The notes: generated by a model from the letters alone, not told the origin. A stretch of DNA of 64,000 nucleotides from Mucilaginibacter rigui (GCF_014773275.1 NZ_JACWMW010000001.1:1-64000); one strand, 5' to 3'. Shown: positions 34,482 to 44,027, counted from the stretch's first letter. Numbers and translations are program-made.

Positions 34482-34788
34482 TTAATCAGGACGGGGCACA
34501 GAGTCGAACCGATGACCTCTGCATCCGATATAATCTGGTCGTTATTTTGATAACTGTCGTAAAATCCTTTGTTACTTATTTGTTACTTTAGATTGTAACT
34601 ATTTGTAAATCAAAGCAAAATTTAATACCGGCCATGAAGTGCAAAGGTATGGCAATTTTAGAGATTTATAAATAAAGATGATCTATCTGTAAGATGTAAC
34701 TTTTGTCGCATTTGCCCCCATAAATTGGCACACTAACCACCCTGTTTATTTTGTGCGAAGCTATAAGTTTGCTTAACTTACTAATAAA
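34482..34788. other. 307-bp spacer with a tRNA-3'-end-like fragment
   Basis: On the minus strand, GCAGAGGTCATCGGTTCGAC followed by TC (34516 down to 34495) reads like a variable loop plus T-arm of a tRNA. The pairing strand of the T-stem (CTGTG) does not match, and there is no anticodon arm. It is not a functional tRNA. The rest is AT-rich with TTGTTACTT words and no gene. Confidence 0.4.
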
Positions 34789-35238
34789 ATGATGAAAACC
34801 ATATTCGACAAAATAACAAGGGACGAGTTAATTAACCGCATTAATATGCTTAATGAGGATAAGAGCCCCGAATGGGGTAAAATGAATGCATATCAAATGA
34901 TAAAACATTGCGCTGTTTATGAGAATATGATGCTTGGCAAAATGCCATTTAAAAGAGTATTTCTTGGCTATATATTCGGTAAAATGGCTTTAAGGAGTTT
35001 AATTAAGGATGAATCGCCTTTAAAAAAGAATATGCCAACGGTTCCAAGCTTTATTATAAATGAAACTACCGGCGATATTTCCACCGCCAAAAAGGACTGG
35101 ATAGATTTGATTAAGCAATACGGCCATTATTCTAACCTGGAAATCACGCATCCTTTTTTCGGGAAAATTAACAAAGAGCAAATTGGTTATTTGGTTTATA
35201 AACATACCGACCATCACCTAAAGCAATTTAACGGTTAG
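34789..35238 (+). CDS. DUF1569/DinB-like small protein
   Basis: The product is 149 aa. It follows the DUF1569 pattern of DinB-like four-helix bundles: MNAYQMIKHCAVYENMMLGK near the N terminus, THPFFGKINKEQIGYLVYKH and TDHHLKQFNG at the end. H41, H138 and the closing HH (143-144) could bind a metal, as in DinB/YfiT hydrolase-like proteins. There is no signal peptide. Function is unknown. It is not overlapping with either neighbour. Confidence 0.75.
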   Translation: MMKTIFDKITRDELINRINMLNEDKSPEWGKMNAYQMIKHCAVYENMMLGKMPFKRVFLGYIFGKMALRSLIKDESPLKKNMPTVPSFIINETTGDISTAKKDWIDLIKQYGHYSNLEITHPFFGKINKEQIGYLVYKHTDHHLKQFNG

Positions 35239-35271
35239 GTATAAGTGAAAGCTTTAAAGTAATATCATAAG

Positions 35272-35304
35272 TTTGCATAAGCCGGTATAAATAAGGTAAA
35301 TTTG
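35272..35304 (+). promoter_or_regulatory. Consensus promoter of the DUF4271-hemD unit
   Basis: TTTG (35272-35275), 21 nt, then TAAATTTG (35297-35304): an exact match to the Bacteroidota -33/-7 consensus. It decides the start of the next gene, because an in-frame TTG at 35302 lies inside the -7 box. Transcription probably starts near 35311. Confidence 0.75.
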
Positions 35305-35325
35305 CGCCTTATACGGGTTTTATAC

Positions 35326-36312
35326 ATGCGCTGGATACTTTGCTTTTTATTTATGGTGCTCATGGGTTGTACGGCAGCCCATGCGCAGGCAGATACCACG
35401 GCGCAGGTAACCGATAGCATTCGGCCCAAACCACGCTTCAGGGGGCCGTTACCTTTTCTTGATTCGGTGGCACGTGCCACGGCAGCAAGGGAAAGATTCG
35501 TATCAGATTCGTTAGCAAAAGTTTTTGTTTTGGCACCCGATGCTGATCGCCGTAATGCATTTGTAGACAGTATTTTAAATGCAAATGCTTACAAAGGCGA
35601 TCATTATCTTAGTCTTTCGGCAAAGTCAAAAATAAAGCAGGGATACGGTCGCAGCCGCCCATCAAGGGATGTGTGGGTTATTGCTATAGTTATCATATTG
35701 CTATTGTTTACAGCTGTGCTCAATATCTGGTCAAGCAAGGATATGAGTAACGTTTTCCAATCATTTTATAACCGCAGAACCATTAGCCAGGCAGGCAAAG
35801 AGGATAGCCCTATTAACGTGTGGACATTCATCGGTCTGTTCCTTTTATTTGGCTTTACCTGCGGTCTTTTTTTATACCTGCTTACCACCGGTTACTATAA
35901 AGTTTATTACACCATTGGCGGGTTACAGCTTTTTATAACTCTTTCATTTGTAATAATTGCCCTGTTTGCCAGTAAGTTTCTGGTATTAAAGTTTTTAGGG
36001 TTTGTGTTTGATATTAATAAATTAGTAAGCGAATATATATCGGCGCTATCACTTACTTATTTTAATATTACCTTTGTTTTTTTGCCCGTGGCGCTGTGCT
36101 TCAGCTTAATAGCCGATAAATTTATTCCCTTTTTGCTAGCTGTTACCCTGCTGCTTGTGGTGGTGATTTTTATATGGCAGTACCTCAGAAGTAGTGTAAG
36201 TATCATTTCTAATTTTCGATTTCATAAATTTTATTTATTTATCTATCTTTGTGCCCTCGAAATTTGCCCAATATTAATACTAATTAAGGCGCTTAATATT
36301 GGATTTAGGTAG
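35326..36312 (+). CDS. DUF4271-family membrane protein
   Basis: From ATG 35326 the product is 328 aa. A cleavable-looking signal (MRWILCFLFMVLMGCTAAHA) is followed by a soluble segment of about 90 residues and then some seven membrane helices filling the C-terminal two thirds. This is the DUF4271 architecture, regularly found just before hemD and near gliding/type IX secretion genes in Bacteroidota. The biochemical role is unknown. hemD starts 9 bp after its stop, so the two share a transcript. Confidence 0.8.
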   Translation: MRWILCFLFMVLMGCTAAHAQADTTAQVTDSIRPKPRFRGPLPFLDSVARATAARERFVSDSLAKVFVLAPDADRRNAFVDSILNANAYKGDHYLSLSAKSKIKQGYGRSRPSRDVWVIAIVIILLLFTAVLNIWSSKDMSNVFQSFYNRRTISQAGKEDSPINVWTFIGLFLLFGFTCGLFLYLLTTGYYKVYYTIGGLQLFITLSFVIIALFASKFLVLKFLGFVFDINKLVSEYISALSLTYFNITFVFLPVALCFSLIADKFIPFLLAVTLLLVVVIFIWQYLRSSVSIISNFRFHKFYLFIYLCALEICPILILIKALNIGFR

Positions 36313-36321
36313 AACGAACGT

Positions 36322-37086
36322 ATGGCATTGGAAGATAGAAAGAAAAAGGTTAAGAGCATTTTAGTTACACTGCCCAAACCTGAAAATGACAAAAACCCCT
36401 ACGCCGAATTGGCCAAAAAGCTTAATTTGAAAATTGACTTTAGGTCTTTTATTCATGTTGAAGGGGTGCCTGCCAAGGATTTTCGTAAGGAAAAAATTAA
36501 CCTGGCTGATTTTACCGCAGTGATTTTCACCAGCCGTAACTCTGCCGATCATTTTTTCCGTATTTGCGAAGAAATGCGTTTTGAAGTGCCTGTAGAAATG
36601 AAATACTTCTGCCTTTCAGAAACTATTGCCCTTTATCTTCAAAAATATATCCAATACCGCAAGCGCAAGATATTTTTTGGCAAACAAACCGCTGCCGACC
36701 TGGCCGAGGTATTGAAAAAGCATTCTGCTGAAAAATTCCTTTACCCTTGCTCTGATGTAGCTGCCGAAGAAACCCAAAAGTTTTTGCTTGATAACGGCTA
36801 TGATTTTACCCCTGCGGTATTGTTCCGTACGGTTTGCAGCGATCTGAGCGATCTGGCCGAGGTTTTTTATGATGTTATCGCCTTCTTTAGCCCTTCAAGT
36901 ATCCAGTCATTATACAAGAACTTTCCTGATTTTAAGCAGAATAACACACGTATCGCGGCTTTTGGGGCAACTACCCACAAAGCGGTACTGGATGCCGGTT
37001 TAATTTTAGATATTCCGGCCCCTACGCCAGCCGCCCCTTCTATGACGATGGCTATCGATCAGTATGTTAAACAGGCTAATAAATAA
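36322..37086 (+). CDS. hemD: Uroporphyrinogen-III synthase
   Basis: The product is 254 aa, the usual size. It is the divergent Bacteroidota form: SILVTLPKPENDKNPYAELA at the start, AVIFTSRNSADHFF, YFCLSETIALYLQKYI, FLYPCSDVAAEE, and the closing IAAFGATTHKAVLDAGL. It closes hydroxymethylbilane into uroporphyrinogen III, with ring D inversion, in heme synthesis. There is no conserved catalytic residue to check in this family, so the call rests on overall pattern and on its usual place beside the DUF4271 gene and ahead of gld genes. Confidence 0.85.
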   Translation: MALEDRKKKVKSILVTLPKPENDKNPYAELAKKLNLKIDFRSFIHVEGVPAKDFRKEKINLADFTAVIFTSRNSADHFFRICEEMRFEVPVEMKYFCLSETIALYLQKYIQYRKRKIFFGKQTAADLAEVLKKHSAEKFLYPCSDVAAEETQKFLLDNGYDFTPAVLFRTVCSDLSDLAEVFYDVIAFFSPSSIQSLYKNFPDFKQNNTRIAAFGATTHKAVLDAGLILDIPAPTPAAPSMTMAIDQYVKQANK

Positions 37087-37259
37087 ATCAATATAACTGT
37101 TGCCTTGCCGCAACATTCCTTATTATTTCACGTATAACGGTGAAAGTATTTATGTAATAACGAAATATTTTTACCATCCGGCTGATTTTTATACCAGTAG
37201 AGAAAAGCGTTATTTTAACTGATAAAGTCGTTTATTGGATTTAAAAAACATTTTTTCGG

Positions 37260-37288
37260 TTTGGTTTAAAGTAAAAGTGATATATTCG
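37260..37288 (+). promoter_or_regulatory. Candidate promoter of the gldKLMN operon
   Basis: TTTG (37260-37263) and TATATTCG (37281-37288) fit the consensus boxes, but the 17-nt spacer is short. TATATTCG is also the -7 box proposed before the methyltransferase gene. The leader to the gldK ATG would be about 45 nt. The 255-bp gap after hemD holds no gene. Confidence 0.35.
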
Positions 37289-37341
37289 GAGGTGCGTTCT
37301 GTTGTATAAATTGATAGCATATTACTGATTTTGGATACAAA

Positions 37342-38667
37342 ATGAAACAAATATACTTTACAATAATAGTTTTGGCCGGTACTATCTTAACCGGTTGTGG
37401 TATAGGCGGTGGCGGCGGGGCAGGCGGCGAGGTTACGGGAGTAAGGCAGCGTTCGTTCAGGGCTACTACGCCGTTAAACATGGTTTATATTAAAGGCGGT
37501 ACGTTTTTAATGGGCCAAACAGACCAGGATGTAACCTTTGCACAAACATCACAGGTAAGGCAGGTAACTGTTCCCCCTTTCTTTATGGATGAAACGGAGA
37601 TATCAAACAGCAAGTACAAGCAGTTTGTATTTTGGGTACGCGATTCAATAGCCATCAGTAATTACTTAAACGATCCAAAATATTACCTGCAACCCAAAAA
37701 AGGTACAGCTGCCGATCCAAACGGCCGAAAATACATCAACTGGGATTATGTTGCAAAGAATGGTGTTTTTAGTACCCGTGGTAAAAACGCATCTGCCAAT
37801 CAGCAAAAGCTGCAGGGGATGTACTACCAGGGCGATGACAGGGTATTTGACCGTAACGAAATTGATGTACGCATGTTAAAATACAACTACGCGTTGTTCA
37901 CCCTGCGCGATGCATCAAACTATCGTAACGATAAAACAAAAAAACGTTCAGACTTTATTTTACGCGATACAGTAGCCGTTTACCCGGATACACTTGTATG
38001 GCTTAATGATTTTTCGTACGCGGCCAACGAGCCTATGGTTGAAGGTTATTTTTCGCATCCGGCATACCGTAACTACCCTGTTGTGGGGGTTACCTGGCGC
38101 CAGGCAAGGGCTTTTGCCGCATGGCGCACCCGCTTAAGCGATGGTTATAAAGATAAACGCAAATTACCACACAACTCGCCATATGCGTTACCAAATGATG
38201 CCGAGTTTGAATATGCTGCCCGCGGTGGCAGGGTGGGTACCGATTACCCCTGGGGCGGCCCATACATTAAAAATGCAAAAGGTTGTTTAATGGCCAACTT
38301 TAAGCCTGGGCGTGGTAACTATACAGATGATGGCGGTGCATATACCGTTAATGTACGCTCATATTTCCCTAACGATTATGGTTTGTACAACATGGCTGGT
38401 AACGTAGCCGAGTGGACATCATCAGCCTATGACGAATCGGCCTCTACGTTTGTGCATGACCTTGCACCAACATTTAATTACGAAGCTAAAGCAAGCGACC
38501 CTGAAGTAATGAAACGCAAAGTTGTACGTGGCGGTTCATGGAAAGATATCGGTTACTTCCTTCAAAACTCTACCCGTACCTTTGAATACCAGGATACGGC
38601 AAAATCTTACATCGGCTTCCGTTGCGTATCAGAATACCTGGGCCGTGACATCAAAGACAAACGCTAA
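37342..38667 (+). CDS. gldK: GldK, type IX secretion lipoprotein
   Basis: The product is 441 aa. A lipoprotein signal ends in LTGC (C19), followed by a glycine-rich linker and a formylglycine-generating-enzyme-like domain: VYIKGGTFLMGQTD (49-62), FMDETEISNSKYKQF, VTWRQARAFAAWRT, YNMAGNVAEWTSSA, VVRGGSWKD and YIGFRCV. GldK (PorK) with GldN forms the periplasmic ring of the type IX secretion system under the outer membrane. It is the first gene of gldKLMN. The catalytic cysteines of true sulfatase-activating enzymes are not evident, as in other GldK proteins. Confidence 0.95.
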   Translation: MKQIYFTIIVLAGTILTGCGIGGGGGAGGEVTGVRQRSFRATTPLNMVYIKGGTFLMGQTDQDVTFAQTSQVRQVTVPPFFMDETEISNSKYKQFVFWVRDSIAISNYLNDPKYYLQPKKGTAADPNGRKYINWDYVAKNGVFSTRGKNASANQQKLQGMYYQGDDRVFDRNEIDVRMLKYNYALFTLRDASNYRNDKTKKRSDFILRDTVAVYPDTLVWLNDFSYAANEPMVEGYFSHPAYRNYPVVGVTWRQARAFAAWRTRLSDGYKDKRKLPHNSPYALPNDAEFEYAARGGRVGTDYPWGGPYIKNAKGCLMANFKPGRGNYTDDGGAYTVNVRSYFPNDYGLYNMAGNVAEWTSSAYDESASTFVHDLAPTFNYEAKASDPEVMKRKVVRGGSWKDIGYFLQNSTRTFEYQDTAKSYIGFRCVSEYLGRDIKDKR

Positions 38668-38713
38668 ATAAAACAAAAAACTAATTATACAATAATCACA
38701 CTTACTAAAGTTT

Positions 38714-39520
38714 ATGGCTGGGAAAAAGAAACCTTACGGAATAGGTAATATAGTATCATGGGGAGCTACAATCGTTATTATAGGTTTGCTGTTTAAAATA
38801 CAACACTGGCCTTATGGCGGTACGTTTATCTCAATAGGGTTATTAGCAGAAGCTGCCCTGTTTTTCATACTTGGTTTTCAAAGGGAAGAGAAAGAAATTG
38901 ACTGGGTACGTGTATATCCCGAACTCAGCGAAGAATTTTCAGGCGAATTGCCAAAGGCATCAGCAAGGCCCGCAGTAGCACAAGGCAATTTTTCTAACAC
39001 AGCTGCACTGGATAAAATGCTGGAAGATGCTAAAATTGGCCCTGAGCTGATTAGCAGCCTGGGCGAAGGTTTACGCACTTTTGGCGATAAGGTTAACAGC
39101 ATATCAAGGGTTACCGATGCAGGTGATGCTACTTTAGCTTTTACCAATAAGGTAAAACAAGCTACAGCAAGCTACGATAATCTGAGTGTTTCTTTTGAAA
39201 AGGCATCAGCTAATTTGAATGAAATGGCTAACACCAATGTAGATTCAAAGGCATATCATGATCAGGTAACTAACCTGGCTAAAAACCTGTCTTCATTAAA
39301 CGCGGTGTACGAGCTGGAGCTTCAGGATTCAAGCGCGCATTTAAAAGCTATGAACAGCTTCTACAAAAACCTGTCATTAACGATGAATAACTTTAACGAA
39401 TCATTAGATGACTCAAAACAGTTTAAAGAAGAAGTTGGCCGTTTAGCTAAAAACCTTGCATCGTTAAATGCGATATATGGTAATATGCTAACAGCAATGA
39501 ACCAACCCCGGGTTAACTAA
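38714..39520 (+). CDS. gldL: GldL, type IX secretion motor protein
   Basis: The product is 268 aa. Two transmembrane helices lie near the N terminus (IVSWGATIVIIGLLFKI and FISIGLLAEAALFFILGF), with the short KIQHWPYGG turn conserved in GldL between them. The rest is a coiled-coil-rich cytoplasmic region. GldL with GldM forms the inner-membrane motor that uses proton-motive force to drive secretion and, in some species, gliding. It is 46 bp after gldK and 39 bp before gldM. Confidence 0.95.
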   Translation: MAGKKKPYGIGNIVSWGATIVIIGLLFKIQHWPYGGTFISIGLLAEAALFFILGFQREEKEIDWVRVYPELSEEFSGELPKASARPAVAQGNFSNTAALDKMLEDAKIGPELISSLGEGLRTFGDKVNSISRVTDAGDATLAFTNKVKQATASYDNLSVSFEKASANLNEMANTNVDSKAYHDQVTNLAKNLSSLNAVYELELQDSSAHLKAMNSFYKNLSLTMNNFNESLDDSKQFKEEVGRLAKNLASLNAIYGNMLTAMNQPRVN

Positions 39521-39559
39521 TCATATTTAATCAAACCATCAACAGAATAAATATACAGC

Positions 39560-41077
39560 ATGGCCGGAGGTAAAGAAACCCCAAGACAGCGGATGATCGG
39601 TATATTGTACCTGGTGCTTTTAGGGCTTATTGCGCTAAACGTTCCGGACAGTTTATTGGACTCGTTCAAGAATATTACAAGAAGTTTAGATGCATCAAGA
39701 ACCAATGTTACAACCAGCCTGACAACTACTTACAGTGCGTTTGAAGCTACCAAGTTAAAAGAACAGCCTGAAAAGGCCGCGATGTTGTTGGCGAAAGCTA
39801 AAGATGCAAGTAAGATAGCTAATGAGTTAAACTCATACATTGAAGAGATAAAAGCAGAGCTGATAAAAAAAGGCGGCGGCATAAACCCCGAGCTGGATGA
39901 TGTGAATGCAAGGGAAAGCCTTGATATATCGTCAGAGGTGATGATAAATGATAAAAAAGCCGACATTTTAAAAGAAAAAATAGAATCGACCAAAACCAAA
40001 CTGTTAAACCTTTTAGGTAAGGACGCACAGGGTGTTAATTTTTCACTTAACGCTAATGATCTTCCATCACGCCCCGGTTATACGAAAAAAACCTGGCAAC
40101 AAGCCTATTTTGGTGAAGGCATACCTTTAGGTGCTGCCTTAACTACATTGGCCAAAATACAGGCTGATAATAAGAACGCTGAAAATGAAGTTGTTAAAAG
40201 GATATTAGGTAAGGTAGACCAGGCACAGGTAACGCTTAACCAGTTCAAAGCGGTAGCGGTTGCACCAACAAGCTATGTTTTATCGGGCCAGCAATATAAA
40301 GCCGAAATATTTTTGACCGCTTACGATCAAAACTCAAACCCTACTATTACGGTAGGTGGCTCGGCAGTGCCAACATCTAATGGCGTTGGTACATACACCA
40401 CAACTGCAAGCGGCGAAGGCTTACGTACCTGGACAGGCCAGCTATTGGTTAAACAGGTTGATGGCCCGCCAAAGGCTTATACTGTAACCGGCAGCTACAT
40501 GGTAGCAAAACCATCAGCAGTAGTATCTCCGGATAAGATGAACGTACTTTATATAGGCATACCAAACCCTATTTCGGTTTCTGCGCCGGGGGTTCCTAAA
40601 GAAGCCATTAAGGTAAGCATGAGCGGTGGTTCGGTAAGTGGTTCAAACGGCCATTATACGGCTACTGTAAGTAGCCCGGGTACTGCTAAAGTTACGGTAT
40701 TAGGAGATAAAGGCATGGTGTTAGGAACATCAGAATTCCGTGTAAAACGTATCCCTGATCCTAAAGCGATGTTTGCTGGTAAAAGTGGTGGTAAAACCAG
40801 CGCGGCAAATATCCGTGCACAGGACAGACTTTTTGCCAAACTGGATAATTTTGAATTTGATGCCAAATTTAACGTTACCAGGTTTAATTTAATCATAATT
40901 AAGCCGCGCCAGGATGCAGCTACTTTTACTACAACCGGTGGTGAACTGTCAGGAGCTATGCGTGCGGCGATGAACGGTGTAACGCCGGGAACCACAGTTG
41001 TATTCCAGGATATTATCGCTGTTGGCCCGGATGGTACACAACGCGGACTTGACCCGATCATCATATCGGCTAATTAA
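39560..41077 (+). CDS. gldM: GldM, type IX secretion motor/periplasmic shaft
   Basis: The product is 505 aa. After MAGGKETPRQRMIG there is one transmembrane helix (ILYLVLLGLIALNVPDSLL), then a long periplasmic part with a helical first domain and three later beta-rich domains. This is the standard GldM (PorM) layout: the helix bundles with GldL in the inner membrane and the shaft reaches to the GldK/GldN ring. It lies 39 bp after gldL and 7 bp before gldN. Confidence 0.95.
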   Translation: MAGGKETPRQRMIGILYLVLLGLIALNVPDSLLDSFKNITRSLDASRTNVTTSLTTTYSAFEATKLKEQPEKAAMLLAKAKDASKIANELNSYIEEIKAELIKKGGGINPELDDVNARESLDISSEVMINDKKADILKEKIESTKTKLLNLLGKDAQGVNFSLNANDLPSRPGYTKKTWQQAYFGEGIPLGAALTTLAKIQADNKNAENEVVKRILGKVDQAQVTLNQFKAVAVAPTSYVLSGQQYKAEIFLTAYDQNSNPTITVGGSAVPTSNGVGTYTTTASGEGLRTWTGQLLVKQVDGPPKAYTVTGSYMVAKPSAVVSPDKMNVLYIGIPNPISVSAPGVPKEAIKVSMSGGSVSGSNGHYTATVSSPGTAKVTVLGDKGMVLGTSEFRVKRIPDPKAMFAGKSGGKTSAANIRAQDRLFAKLDNFEFDAKFNVTRFNLIIIKPRQDAATFTTTGGELSGAMRAAMNGVTPGTTVVFQDIIAVGPDGTQRGLDPIIISAN

Positions 41078-41084
41078 TAAAGTT

Positions 41085-42065
41085 ATGAAAACAAGATTTT
41101 TGATTATTGTACTTTGCCTGGCTTGCAGTGCTTCTTTTGCGCAAAGGAAAAGATCAACAAAAGCTAAGCCAACCACAACTAACCAAAACCCGGTTACGTT
41201 AAGGGTTAACCCTAATAAGCAGGTTGCCGGCGCTAACAGTGCTGCTAATGCGGGCCTACAGGGTGTTGATACAACAAAGAAAAAAGCTTTTGACCGACCA
41301 TTGGATGGTTATTATAAAAAGAACAATATACTTAGTGCTAAGGTAACCCCTTATGCTAACCTGCGCGAAGCCGACGTAATGTTTGCTAAACGTATTTGGC
41401 GTGAAATTGACCTGCGCGAAAAGATGAACCAATACCTGGCATCACCAAAAGGCAGGTTAATTGATGTACTGATGGCTGCAATTGATGCCGGTGAATTAAC
41501 GGCTTACGATCCGGCATCTACTAAAGATGACCCGGGAGGTGATAAATTTACCCAGCCTTTGGCGGCAGGGCAAGCCCGTGCCCGTATGGCTGATAGCTCG
41601 GTAGTTGATAAATTTGATAAGGATGGTAACAAAATAGGTTCATCGGTACAAGCTGGTGAGTTTAACCCGGATAGTGTTATTAAGTTCCGCATTAAAGAAG
41701 ATTGGGTATTTGATAAACAGCGCTCTATTTTTGAACCACGTATTGTGGGTATTGCTCCACTTTATAAACCTAAAGCAGGTGGTTTAGATCTTGATTATCA
41801 ACCCGCATTCTGGATCAATTTTCAGGAAGCAAGGCAGGTACTGGCTGTGCATGAGGCAGTAAGCCGTAATAACGATGCAACCGGTTTGAGTTTTGACGAT
41901 TGCTTTGTGAAGCGTCTATTCACCAGTTATATTGTAAAACAATCAAACGATAAAGACGAGCGCATCCGCGATTACGCGCAGGGTATTGATAAACTGTACG
42001 AAGCCGACAGGATAAAGAAAACCTTGATGGATTACGAATTTAACCTTTGGAAATACGGCGAATAA
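41085..42065 (+). CDS. gldN: GldN, type IX secretion ring component
   Basis: From ATG 41085 (MKTRFLIIVLCLACSASFAQ, signal peptide) the product is 326 aa; an earlier in-frame start would lie inside gldM and spoil the signal. The body matches GldN/PorN: FDRPLDGYYKKNNILSA, AKRIWREIDLREKMNQYLAS, DWVFDKQRSIFEPRIVGIAP and EARQVLAVHEAVSRNNDATG. It forms the periplasmic ring with GldK. It is the last gene of the operon and is followed 20 bp later by a clear terminator. Confidence 0.95.
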   Translation: MKTRFLIIVLCLACSASFAQRKRSTKAKPTTTNQNPVTLRVNPNKQVAGANSAANAGLQGVDTTKKKAFDRPLDGYYKKNNILSAKVTPYANLREADVMFAKRIWREIDLREKMNQYLASPKGRLIDVLMAAIDAGELTAYDPASTKDDPGGDKFTQPLAAGQARARMADSSVVDKFDKDGNKIGSSVQAGEFNPDSVIKFRIKEDWVFDKQRSIFEPRIVGIAPLYKPKAGGLDLDYQPAFWINFQEARQVLAVHEAVSRNNDATGLSFDDCFVKRLFTSYIVKQSNDKDERIRDYAQGIDKLYEADRIKKTLMDYEFNLWKYGE

Positions 42066-42084
42066 TAATCCGTTTAAAATTATC

Positions 42085-42114
42085 AAAGCCCGTTTGCATT
42101 TGCATACGGGCTTT
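42085..42114 (+). terminator. Terminator of gldKLMN
   Basis: AAAGCCCGT (42085-42093) and ACGGGCTTT (42106-42114) form a 9-bp stem with a 12-nt loop, and the right arm runs into TTTTTTT. Confidence 0.85.
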
Positions 42115-42132
42115 TTTTATAGTCCTGTACAC

Positions 42133-42169
42133 CCGCGTCATTGCCATGCTATCGCTCGCAATGACGCGG
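42133..42169. repeat. Miniature CATTGCGAG-type palindrome
   Basis: CCGCGTCATTG (42133-42143) and CAATGACGCGG (42159-42169) are exact 11-bp inverted arms. The interior keeps only CTATCGCT of the full element, so this looks like a deletion derivative. It lies 17 bp from the uvrC stop. Confidence 0.65.
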
Positions 42170-42185
42170 TTGAGGAATAAGGTGC

Positions 42186-44021
42186 TTATTCATTACTGCC
42201 AACAGGGCCGGCTATATCACTCGTAGCCGGGTTAAAGTATTGGGTAATGGCTCGGGCTTGTTTCAGGTTCACTACTTCCTGTAATTCGGTTTCGGTTGCT
42301 TCGCGGATCTTTTTAACCGATTTAAAGTATTTCAACAGTTTTTCGGCAGTGGTTTTGCCTATTCCTTCAATCAGTTCAAGTTCGGTAGCCAGGGTGCCCT
42401 TATCACGTTTTTTACGGTGGAAGGTGATGCCAAAACGGTGTGCCTCATCGCGCAGCTGCTGGATCACTTTGAGTGTTTCCGAGCGTTTATCAAGGTAAAG
42501 CGGGTACTGGTCGCCGGGGTAGTAAAGCTCTTCCAGCCTTTTAGCAATGCCAATAACGGTAACTTGCTTATCAATACCCAAAAGCTTTAAACTTTTCATA
42601 GCAGATGAAAGCTGGCCTTTACCACCATCAATAATGATGAGCTGTGGTAGTTCGGTTCCCTCGTCAAGCATACGGCGATAACGGCGGTGTACGGCCTCTT
42701 CCATGGTGGCAAAGTCATTAGGCCCTTCAACGGTTTTTACGTTAAAGTGGCGGTAGTCTTTTTTTGACGGTTTGGCGTCCTTAAACACCACAATTGCCGA
42801 TACCGGGTATTTGCCCTGGAAATTGGAGTTATCAAAACACTCAATGTGGCGCGGCAGGGTATTCATACGCAGGTCTTTCATCATCAGGCTTAACAGGCGC
42901 TCGGTACGTACCTCGGGGTTTAGTTTTTCATACTGATCTATCTTTTCCTTTTTAAAGAACATCACGTTCTTTTGCGACAGATCAAGCAGCTTACGTTTCT
43001 CGCCAAGCTTAGGCACCGTGAATTTTAGTTTAATGTCGTCTACATCTATCTTAAAAGGCACAATGATTTCTTTAGAAGTGCTGTTGTACCTGGTCCTGAA
43101 CTCGGTTATGGCAATGGTTAAAAGTTCCTCATCGGTCTCGTCAAGCCGTTTCTTAAGCTCGATAGTTTGTGTTTGGGTGATGGTGCCGTTCATCACCTTC
43201 AGGAAGTTTACAAAAGCATATTTCTCTTCGGATGCGATGCTGAAAACATCCACATCGGTAATAGATGAATTTACAACCGTGGATTTACTTTGGTAGTTCT
43301 CCAGCAGATCCTGCTTCCTTTTCAGCCGGTGGGCCAGCTCAAAGTTAAGCTCGCTTACAGCTTTGTCAAGGTCGCTTTTCAGGCTGCGTACAACGTTACC
43401 GATCTTGCCGTTCAAAACATCTGTTATCTCGCCAATGTTATGGTCGTAGTCGGCTTCTGACTGGTAGTCCTGGCAAGGGCCTTTACAATTGCCCAGCTGG
43501 TATTCCAGGCAAACCTTAAATTTGCCTTTTTCTATATTCTCGCGGCTTAAGTTGAGGTTACAGGTACGCAGGGGATAAGTTTCTTTTATCAGTCCTAAAA
43601 TAGTATGCATCATACTTACTGAAGCATAAGGGCCAAGGTATTTTGAACCGTCTTTAATGATGCGGCGTGTCCAGAAAATGCGGGGATAGTTCTCGTTCTT
43701 GATAATGATCCATGGGTAGGTCTTATCATCTTTCAGCATTACATTGTAACGCGGCTGATGCTTTTTGATAAGGCTGTTTTCCAGCAGCCAGGCATCCACC
43801 TCGGTATCAACAATGGTAAATGTGATATTGCGGATCTTGGATACCAGCACCCTTGTTTTGGCATTTATCTGGGTATCCTTATTAAAGTACGAGCCTACAC
43901 GGTTACGCAGGTCTTTAGCCTTACCAATATATATCAGCTCTTTCTCGCTGTCCCAATACTGGTATACACCCGGTTTGTGCGGTATATTTTTTAAAGCTTC
44001 CCTGTAATCGAATTTCTCCAT
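42186..44021 (-). CDS. uvrC: Excinuclease ABC subunit C
   Basis: From ATG 44021 (MEKFDYREALKNIPHKPGVY) the product is 611 aa, the usual size; a GTG 12 bp earlier lies in flanking repeat. The N-terminal GIY-YIG nuclease has GVYQYWD and LIYIGKAKDLRNRV; then a UvrB-binding UVR motif, the UvrC RNase H-like domain (HIECFDNSNFQGKYPVSAIV, LIIIDGGKGQLSSA, the second nuclease site), and a C-terminal helix-hairpin-helix pair (LELIEGIGKTTAEKLLKYF). It makes the dual incisions in nucleotide-excision repair with UvrA and UvrB. Confidence 0.96.
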   Translation of the reverse strand: MEKFDYREALKNIPHKPGVYQYWDSEKELIYIGKAKDLRNRVGSYFNKDTQINAKTRVLVSKIRNITFTIVDTEVDAWLLENSLIKKHQPRYNVMLKDDKTYPWIIIKNENYPRIFWTRRIIKDGSKYLGPYASVSMMHTILGLIKETYPLRTCNLNLSRENIEKGKFKVCLEYQLGNCKGPCQDYQSEADYDHNIGEITDVLNGKIGNVVRSLKSDLDKAVSELNFELAHRLKRKQDLLENYQSKSTVVNSSITDVDVFSIASEEKYAFVNFLKVMNGTITQTQTIELKKRLDETDEELLTIAITEFRTRYNSTSKEIIVPFKIDVDDIKLKFTVPKLGEKRKLLDLSQKNVMFFKKEKIDQYEKLNPEVRTERLLSLMMKDLRMNTLPRHIECFDNSNFQGKYPVSAIVVFKDAKPSKKDYRHFNVKTVEGPNDFATMEEAVHRRYRRMLDEGTELPQLIIIDGGKGQLSSAMKSLKLLGIDKQVTVIGIAKRLEELYYPGDQYPLYLDKRSETLKVIQQLRDEAHRFGITFHRKKRDKGTLATELELIEGIGKTTAEKLLKYFKSVKKIREATETELQEVVNLKQARAITQYFNPATSDIAGPVGSNE

Positions 44022-44027
44022 ACTCTG

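Noticed and set aside
34482-34560. A functional tRNA gene on the minus strand
   Set aside because: Only a variable loop and T-loop resemble tRNA; the T-stem does not pair and there are no anticodon or D arms.
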